A stretch of DNA of 64,000 bases, taken from the NCBI RefSeq assembly GCF_019059575.1, contig NW_024881670.1, positions 124,001 to 188,000 of the forward strand. Direction: 5' to 3'. Position numbers and translations under genes: made by a program. Within the stretch, counting starts at the first letter, position 1. Each line of letters begins with the position of its first letter. Below are positions 57,001-64,000 of the stretch, in pieces. The notes below the pieces were generated by a model, which was not told the origin of the DNA, ran no database searches, and worked only from the letters and a program-made list of their open reading frames with translations. The DNA comes from Amphibalanus amphitrite (Eukaryota > Arthropoda > Thecostraca > Balanomorpha > Balanidae).

Positions 57001-59514
57001 TGACCACCGGGCGGAACCGGTAATTGAAAATCACGGAGAACAAAACTCAATGCAGAAGGAGAGAGGGGGAACAGAGCACGGTATCAGACCACGGGTGACA
57101 GACCACGGGGGAGGAGAGCTCATCTGGACGGCGGGTCGGCCGGCACGTTTCAGTCTGAGGCTGGCCGACCCCACCCCTGCCGGAGCGGAGGGACTCTGCT
57201 GCCGCGACGGAGATTCGACGTGTCAACCATCATCAACTGTCAAGTGAGTCATCTCATCTGTCCGCCTCATCAAGACTGCCTCCCCATCATGGACAATTCA
57301 CCTCCCATTTACCCATCGGATGTCTCTGATCTGGATTACAAATGCCACTCCCTGAGGTCTAACTTGAGCCACCATTAGGAGGGTAATGGGTTAACACCGT
57401 GTAGGGGAGGGCGGTAGGATGGTCTCGCGCGCTCCATATTGCGTCCCGGCCGGGCAGGCCGCGGTACGACCTGTTTGTAAGGGAGGGCAGATGGTCGCTA
57501 CATTCCGCTTCCGACCGAGCAGCGCGGCAGTGGTGCGTTTGTTTGCAAAGACGGGGAGGGGTGTGAATGGGTCCGACTAGTCCGGCCTTACCAATGGGGT
57601 AGGGAGAGGGTTAGCGAGGCAGCCGGGGCGGGTCAGTAATGGTCAGTGTAGGTTAATGGTTCACCATTACATTGGTATTGGGGGGGGAGCGCTACCTGTC
57701 GACCATCGCGCGCGGGGTCCGGCGCAGTGAGGTGTGGGATTATGAGTATGAGTATGAGAGGGGAGGGGAACAGGCCAGATGGTGTCATTTTTGGGGCGCT
57801 GGTCACTATTGACGCGTCAAACTACGTCAGATGACGTCATGACAGTTCAATTGGCGATGCTTTGTAAATAATCTATTTGCGGTTAGGGCGTTAGGATTAG
57901 ATTTAAGGTTAAGTTGTCATTGGAGAGCTGACAACCGATCGTGGTACACCGGTTGAAAATGACCAGTACTGTATCGTCCGTTTGTAAATATAGCGTGAAA
58001 ATTTAACAATCTGTCTGGGAAAGAAGGGAGGGTTACTTTAGATGGGTTGCTGATTCGGATTCACAGAGACCGCTAACGTAATTATCTTTGAGTCGTCATC
58101 GTCGATCACACGGCCTCACGCCGGCCTAGCACCACAGCCTCACCGGAGTTGAATGAGACTACGCCACGGCCGTCTGATCATCAATCAACGGAAATGCAAT
58201 GATCACCCCTCACGACGCGACCATCACAGATACATTTTTTTTTTTGTTCCAAGCTAGTAGGTCAGCATAAGTTGTTTCATAATCTAACTAGTTTGAACTC
58301 GGTAGGCCAGCGTATCAATCCATTGTTAATCTAGTGTTAATTCCAAGTCTGTCAATCGATTCTCAATTCTTACAAGTGCTATTCGAGATAAATTGACGGT
58401 CAGCGTAGGATCGCCACATTCCTGGGACAGATCCATCATTTGGATAAGGTTTGATACGAAGGCGGCCCAAGAAGTCGTAACGTGTTCAGTTTTATTCGGA
58501 TAAGGAGAGTAAACATAAACATCAAACATTATTCTGCTCCTTAGGCGGCTCAGCGCCAGAACAAGAACGCTGGGGTCTGAATCGCCTTCCGGTTCGTTAT
58601 TAAATCAGCATTGAGCCGTTTCGTGACTCGAGTTTATATAGCCGAAGCCAAGCTGAATCGCCATTTCAATCGTTATAAATTTATCGCTGTTCGTAATATG
58701 TCCATCAATTTCTTTTCTCTCCTAGCATTATCGGTGCTTAACAGATGTCGATGCTAGCTCCCCCGTCGAGGTATATCAAAGATTAACGTAGAAATGTTAC
58801 GGTTGTTAAATTGATGCATCATTTGAGACAATTAATCATAAACGTCAAGCGAGTTACCGTTCAATGTGATGTGACTATGACAAATGTCACCCTGCTTGTA
58901 CACGTCTAGAGTTGGTTACGGAGGGAAGCGAAAAATTACCGCAGCTCGTCATTTATGTAGGATGAAGAATTTGTTTTGTTCAGGTCAGATTGTCACCAAG
59001 CCACCTTACTGGACAAGAAGCAGACCCTAAAATAGCTGATGGTAGGTCTTTGAGCTTTTCGTAAAACTAAGTAATTGTAGTTCGCAGGACAGAGCGACGT
59101 ATGATCCCAATACCATCAATAGATCAATCGACGCAGCTGAATTCAGACCATCAAACATCGACCGGGTAGAAGAAACAGCAATAGATGATTACAGATGTAC
59201 AAGTGTATAGGGTATTTTAGACCCGAGAAACCATCCCCATAAACGGGCGGCCTATCACCAGCTCCCCAAAAAGTCACGCAAATATCTGGCTTAAATGCTA
59301 CCACTGAAATCCACTTTACCATCGCTCCGCAGGCCGAGATGATACAGTGGCGCCACCTATGACCGAGGCATGCCAAGCTCTGCTTATTCATTCTGCCGCG
59401 AGTGGACGCGGCATGACCATCTCACGCGTGGAATGTGCGTAGGAGACGGTCAGACAGGGATAGAGGATGAGTGAATGAGTGGACACGCGCGGGAGTGGAT
59501 GAGTGAATGGGGGC
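54028..59514. other. Downstream region with no supported gene
   Basis: Several frames are open (for example around 55.4-55.9 kb), but none shows a domain, signal peptide or convincing exon border. GC-rich stretches lie at about 56.5-57.8 kb. Confidence 0.5.
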
Positions 59515-59556
59515 GTGAGTGAGTGAGTGAGTGAGTGAGTGAGCGAGAGACAGAGA

Positions 59557-59648
<92 letters not shown>

Positions 59649-59700
59649 GAGTGAGTGAGTGAGTGAGTGAGAGAGAGAGAGGGAGAGAGAGAGAGAGAGC

Positions 59701-59760
<60 letters not shown>
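59515..59760. repeat. Compound (GAGT)n / (GA)n microsatellite
   Basis: GTGA tetranucleotides at 59515-59543 and about 59645-59670, with GA dinucleotides at about 59561-59641 and on to 59760 with single C and G interruptions. Confidence 0.97.
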
Positions 59761-59764
<4 letters not shown>

Positions 59765-61820
59765 AAGCAAACGTTTAATTCAGTCTTTACAAAGATCGGC
59801 CCCATAAATGAAAGGTTTTGGTACAAATTAGATGCGTAGCACTCTACCGCCACCTAGCCAGTGTAGCCTACAACTACATCCACTAGGCGGCGCTAAAAGC
59901 GTCGATGAGTCGACGCTCGATGAGTCGATGAGTCGAGAATGGTCGCTGGTCAGGTGTGGAACAAGGTCATGTCACCGCTAAGCTCATAAGTACGAGCATT
60001 AAAAAAAAATGGTTATCACCTAACTCTCTGCGTTGGCTTAAATTATAGATATCGTATAGATTCGATGAAATATCTTTTGTTTAAAGGACTCAGACCAACA
60101 ACAAACCAAAGGTCTGAGTTTCAACTTCGTTTCAACATCTAACAAATGAGGGAATCAAACAAGATAGCTTTTGATCGCCGGGCACATTCTCAAAGGAATT
60201 AGCATTTAGAGATCATTGCATGTAATTACGTTCAATTTGTCGAAACCCTTCAAGTCCTTTCAAGTAAGGCGTGATAACTCATTTAACCAGCAGGCAAAGT
60301 GACCGTCATGTTAATATAACCCAGATAAGGCCAACGGTAAGGGCAGTTGAATCTCGAGTACAACCCGGTCCCTCGCCGCTGGATCAGAAAGAGCGCTGGT
60401 CACCGGCCCTCAGCCGCACCGCGAACAATGCACCAATAGGGACCTGCGGAGAGAAACAAATTACCTGTTAAGACAGCTGGACGAACCCTTCTTTCAACGA
60501 TTGACCCACGATGACCTCAGTAGAAAAGACGGACAAATTTGCGGGTGGTCAAAAAGGGGAGAAATAGACAGCAGTCACATATGACCAGAATTTAGTAACT
60601 CTTGGTGAACAGCTCTACGGTCTAATTCTGGGAGAAACTGGTTACCTTTGCCAGTCGAAACCAAACTCTACATCGCGAGTCAGGTTAACATCAGATTAGC
60701 AGACAATTATAGGCTAAAACAGGAATGGGGAGACTAATTGTGTTATGATTGAGCGCGCATCATTAAAACTTAGAAATTGAAAAACAGAAAGTGACCATGA
60801 CTGGGTCAGATGGCGTTAGATTCAATTGAGCAGCATCAGGGACTTGTGAGGAAATTACACCCACCCCAGTCACATTTCTAGTGTCATTCCCTAACAAACA
60901 TGTACAACAAAAGGTCAAGGGTCATTGCCACCCAAGCTAGGAGGACATTCATCTCATGTCATGTGTGGCGTGGAAAGCCACTGGCAACTGTGCTTACAAA
61001 GTTTTGAAGGGATACGTTGAAATTGAAGAATGCAAAGATGATATGAAATTGTGGCAGATCACCCCATGATCCAGATTAAGGTTTGATACCAGACATTTTT
61101 GTTTCAAAACTATCTTTTGCCTAAGCGTCAGCCAAGAAGCAAGGAGCTTATTGGTTAGTTTGCGTTCCGCTGACCCTGACGAATGGCATGAGTACCCACT
61201 CAGTCAGCGGGATATGCCAGTTAGTAAATTCAGATGATAAACCAGTAACGTGCACCAATTCAAGTCAGATTATTCCCAGTAACATCCAAGGTTATTTGAT
61301 CCCTTTCTATTGACATGATCTATTAAACATGGAATTTCAATGCTTATGACCATTGACCTCTCAGTCACAAGTCACGACTGATCTCATATCTGGCCTCGGA
61401 TGCTAGCACCACAGTTTCGGACCAGTATGGTTTCACTTAAGAGGGTTAATATCCGGGAATTGAATTTTATAAGGCATCATTGAACATGACAAACTTTGTC
61501 AGGTGACGGAACAGATACAACGATGATTATACCAGTCTAGTCTTTGCCGAGCCATCAGTTTAGTTTAAAATTAGCACCATTCTCCAATGCCCAGTTCCCA
61601 TTAGCTTATTATAAGTTACCGCTCTTGTTTTTTTTTTTTTTTTTTTGTCTGAATGGTTGAATCGGCAGAGCCCCCCCTTTTTGATTTGATTTAACCATTT
61701 CCCATTGCTGATGTTCCCATTCGAATAATTGGATTCCACATTTGCCTAAATTTGTGTACTATCCACAACTTAGCAATTGGCAAACCGAGCTTCCTTAAAT
61801 TAGAACACCACAAGTCGATT
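59761..61820. other. Intergenic stretch with no supported gene
   Basis: AT-richer sequence. GATGAGTC words repeat at about 59904-59938 and a T19 run lies at 61628-61646. No gene was seen. Confidence 0.6.
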
Positions 61821-61892
61821 GTCAATTGCAAGTTAATAAATCATCTGGTCGAGTATGTCAATTGCAAGTTAATAAATCATCTGGTCGAGTAT
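61821..61892. repeat. Exact 36-bp tandem duplication
   Basis: GTCAATTGCAAGTTAATAAA then TCATCTGGTCGAGTAT occurs twice head to tail (61821-61856 and 61857-61892), with the first bases of a third copy. Confidence 0.95.
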
Positions 61893-63384
61893 GTCAATAA
61901 AAATCTGTATTATAAAATTGACTCTCATAAATCGGTTCAGTAAGATAACATGAAATCACATGAGTTGGATTGTTTTTTTTTTTTAATCGAAATGCCAAAT
62001 TGAGACTAATCCGGCGCACTACCTGAGTTCCCTTGATGCAAATACTTACGACCCCAGAGAAATTTGCGACAACGTGGCGAGGGACGCCAGACAGCAATCC
62101 ACAAATAAAATATTCATGATCACAAATGATTGGGCACTACCGAGAATTACTTCATTAAATCACAGGCAACACTCAGAATAGTCAAGTTGAAATTCCGACC
62201 AAAAAAGTTGGCGTGTCCAAGGTTAGACGATGAGAATTCAGGATGTACCAACCCGCCGACGACACGATCTTATGACGTCATTACTGATCAACAAGTGTAA
62301 ACACAGTCTGTTTCCTGGAATATGACGTCACTGAGTGAATATAGCAAGCTACGGTGGAGGCGTTTCGGATGATAGGCATAAATATCGTGTAGATGAAATG
62401 AGTAGTAGATGGTCTGAGTATTTGGCGGCGCAGATTCCTCTATCAAATGATTTTTTTTTGTTCATGTCGCGGGTAACAATTGACTCGTACCGCGCAGCGG
62501 TGCGCACATGGACTGAAGGGATTCTACGGATCAGACAGGTAAGGAGATACAGAAGGAGTGACTCTGAAGTAGTCGATAGATATTGAAACCGGAATTACAC
62601 AAGGAGGAACAGATCTAAGGATGGATGCTAGCCGAAGAGGAGGTATGTTGCGACACTTTCATGTGTTTTTGACTCTGCTGATACGTCTAAGTCTACTAGG
62701 ATTGGAACTGTCTCACGTTACGGAAGAAGTAAGTATGTTAGGCAGATATCAGAACGAAGAACGCCATAAGACGCCCAAGCTGAGAGGTGAGTCAGAGAGA
62801 GATAGAGCGATAGAGCACGCCGCCCGAGGTGAGTGACAAATACGAAATGATAGAGGTTGAGGCGAGGAGAATACCGCCGGGATGAGGTAAGTGAATTAAG
62901 TCCACCGTCGGAAGTATCGCAGCATGCATCACTCATGACGCTAACGCGCTTGAACACACATCTGCAGGACAGAATTCCACGGCGTCGGATAAAATTGCAG
63001 GATAGATTCAGTCATGGAGTCTTTCGAATCACACCGGTCAATGATCCGAAGGCGCCACTTGCGAGTGCCATGACTGCGTGAGAGTACTGAGTAGGTACCT
63101 GTCTATGAGCCCAGTGAGACTGCGGTCGTCGGGGTAGCAGGCTTGTGTCCACCGGTCCGTTAGGTGAAAACGCGTAAGACAGTCTCTCACAGAAGGGCTG
63201 CAAGGGTCAGTAACCAACGTCCGGCCGCGGGGTTTTAGTAGGGAAACAGAGATGTGCCGTGAGCGGCAGAGGTTGACGGACCAATCATAAGCCACCGAGG
63301 AACGCTAATAACTGACGCTACTCGCGTCGATCTTTAGACAATTAATCGGGGTCAAATGATGTAGGTGTTCGAAGAGAGTGGGCG
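61893..63384. other. Intergenic stretch before the right-edge satellite
   Basis: Apart from the candidate exon at 62621, nothing was recognised. Frames are short and unsupported. Confidence 0.5.
62621..62728 (+). CDS. Candidate first coding exon with signal-peptide-like start
   Basis: ATG 62621 opens a 36-codon frame up to GAAGAA|gtaagt (62728|62729). It reads MDASRRGGMLRHFHVFLTLL then IRLSLLGLELSHVTEE, a basic start followed by a hydrophobic core as in a secretory signal. Further gtgagt-type sites follow at about 62786 and 62828. No downstream exon is visible in the window, and the flanking sequence is repeat-rich, so this is only a candidate. Confidence 0.2.
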
Positions 63385-64000
63385 GAGCTATGGAGAGGAA
63401 ACCCGTTGTATCCACTAGCTATGAAGACGGGATATAATCCAGCAGTCCTGAGGAGTTACAGTCCAGAGGAGTTGCAGTCCAGTTGCATGCAACATGCAAT
63501 CAGCAGAGTTGCGCATACCAGAGCCAAAGAAGAAAATAAGATCGACGACTGGAGGAGCTGCGGAGAAGAGACACGTTGTATCCACTGGCTATGAAAACAG
63601 GATGCCATCAACAGCCCAGAGGAGCTGCAGCCAGTTGCATGCAACATGCAATCAGCAGAGTTGCATATACCCGAACCCAAGAAAAAAAAATCAAGACCGA
63701 AGACTGAACGAGCAATAGAGAAGAAACAGGTTGTACTCACTGACAGGACAGGACAGCATCAAACAGTCCAGAGGAGGAAGAGGAGTCGCAGTCCAGTTGC
63801 ATGCAACATGCAATCAGCAGAGTTGCGCATACCAGAGCCCAAGAAGAAAAATACGATCGACGACTGGAGGAGCTACGGAGAAGAGACACGTTGTATCCAC
63901 TGGCTATGGAAACAGGATGTCATCAACAGCCCAGAGGAGTTGCAGCTCAGTTGCATGCAACATACAATCAGCCGAGTTGCACATATCCGAGCCCGAGAAA
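63385..64000. repeat. Satellite of about 160-bp period, at least four units, running off the window
   Basis: Units start with GAGCTAYGGAGAAGAGACAC-like sequence at about 63385, 63554, 63710 and 63869. Each contains the perfect palindrome GTTGCATGCAAC (63482, 63634, 63796 and 63950) followed by ATGCAATCAGCAGAGTTGC or a close variant. Reading frames through the units differ in phase, so it is not a coding repeat. Confidence 0.9.

Noticed and set aside
59422..59853. Long Ser/Leu frame on the minus strand
   Set aside because: Product of the (GA)n and (GAGT)n repeats.
1..64000. CRISPR arrays, operons, bacterial promoters
   Set aside because: The DNA is eukaryotic. The tandem repeats lack regular unique spacers between identical repeats.

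Overview
This is eukaryotic genomic DNA, not bacterial. The evidence is a plus-strand gene split into exons with GT/AG borders and consistent phases, kilobase-scale introns, microsatellites, minisatellites and TIR elements without coding sequence. Base composition is mixed, with GC-rich blocks (about 7.7-9.4, 12.0-12.9, 16.3-17.1 and 18.7-19.4 kb) beside AT-rich intronic stretches. The protein reads as an arthropod synaptotagmin-like protein. A crustacean (perhaps a barnacle) would fit, but I cannot fix the species from sequence alone.

The window holds one gene I can support well: the 3' portion of a synaptotagmin-like (Slp / bitesize) gene, from before base 1 to the stop at 53136-53138. Eight exons assemble in one frame into 694 window-encoded residues. 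Exon 1 (1-917, open at its 5' end) is long, low-complexity and Ser/Pro/Arg-rich. Exon 28663-28832 is a linker. Exons at 39020, 41747 and 45566 make the C2A domain. Exons at 49059, 50632 and 52987 make the C2B domain and the Slp-type C-terminus. A further coding exon ending at 19409 has the same phase and is either an alternative first exon or an internal cassette. The N-terminal Rab27-binding domain of long Slp forms is not in the window and would lie upstream.

The introns hold most of the other structure. They contain a 23-bp minisatellite (4.8-5.0 kb), three MITE-like TIR elements (5.9, 42.5 and 43.5 kb) and a 1.2-kb TTAA-flanked element packed with GGTCA motifs (43.9-45.1 kb), with a relative at 9.7-10.8 kb. 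There is also a LINE-like 3' remnant (40.2-41.0 kb) and (CT)n and (TTTTG)n tracts. Two repeats involve splice sites. Upstream of the 39020 exon, the 3' splice site and first exon bases are repeated as decoys. Downstream of the 45566 exon, the exon end plus its 5' splice site has become a minisatellite, and the first extra donor is in frame.

Downstream of the stop (53.1-64 kb) I find no convincing gene. This region holds a 33-bp-period minisatellite just past the gene, a (GAGT)/(GA) microsatellite, a 36-bp duplication, a weak candidate first exon at 62.6 kb and a satellite of about 160-bp period running off the right edge. A weak candidate nested transcription unit with a signal-peptide-like ORF lies at 32.2-32.5 kb.
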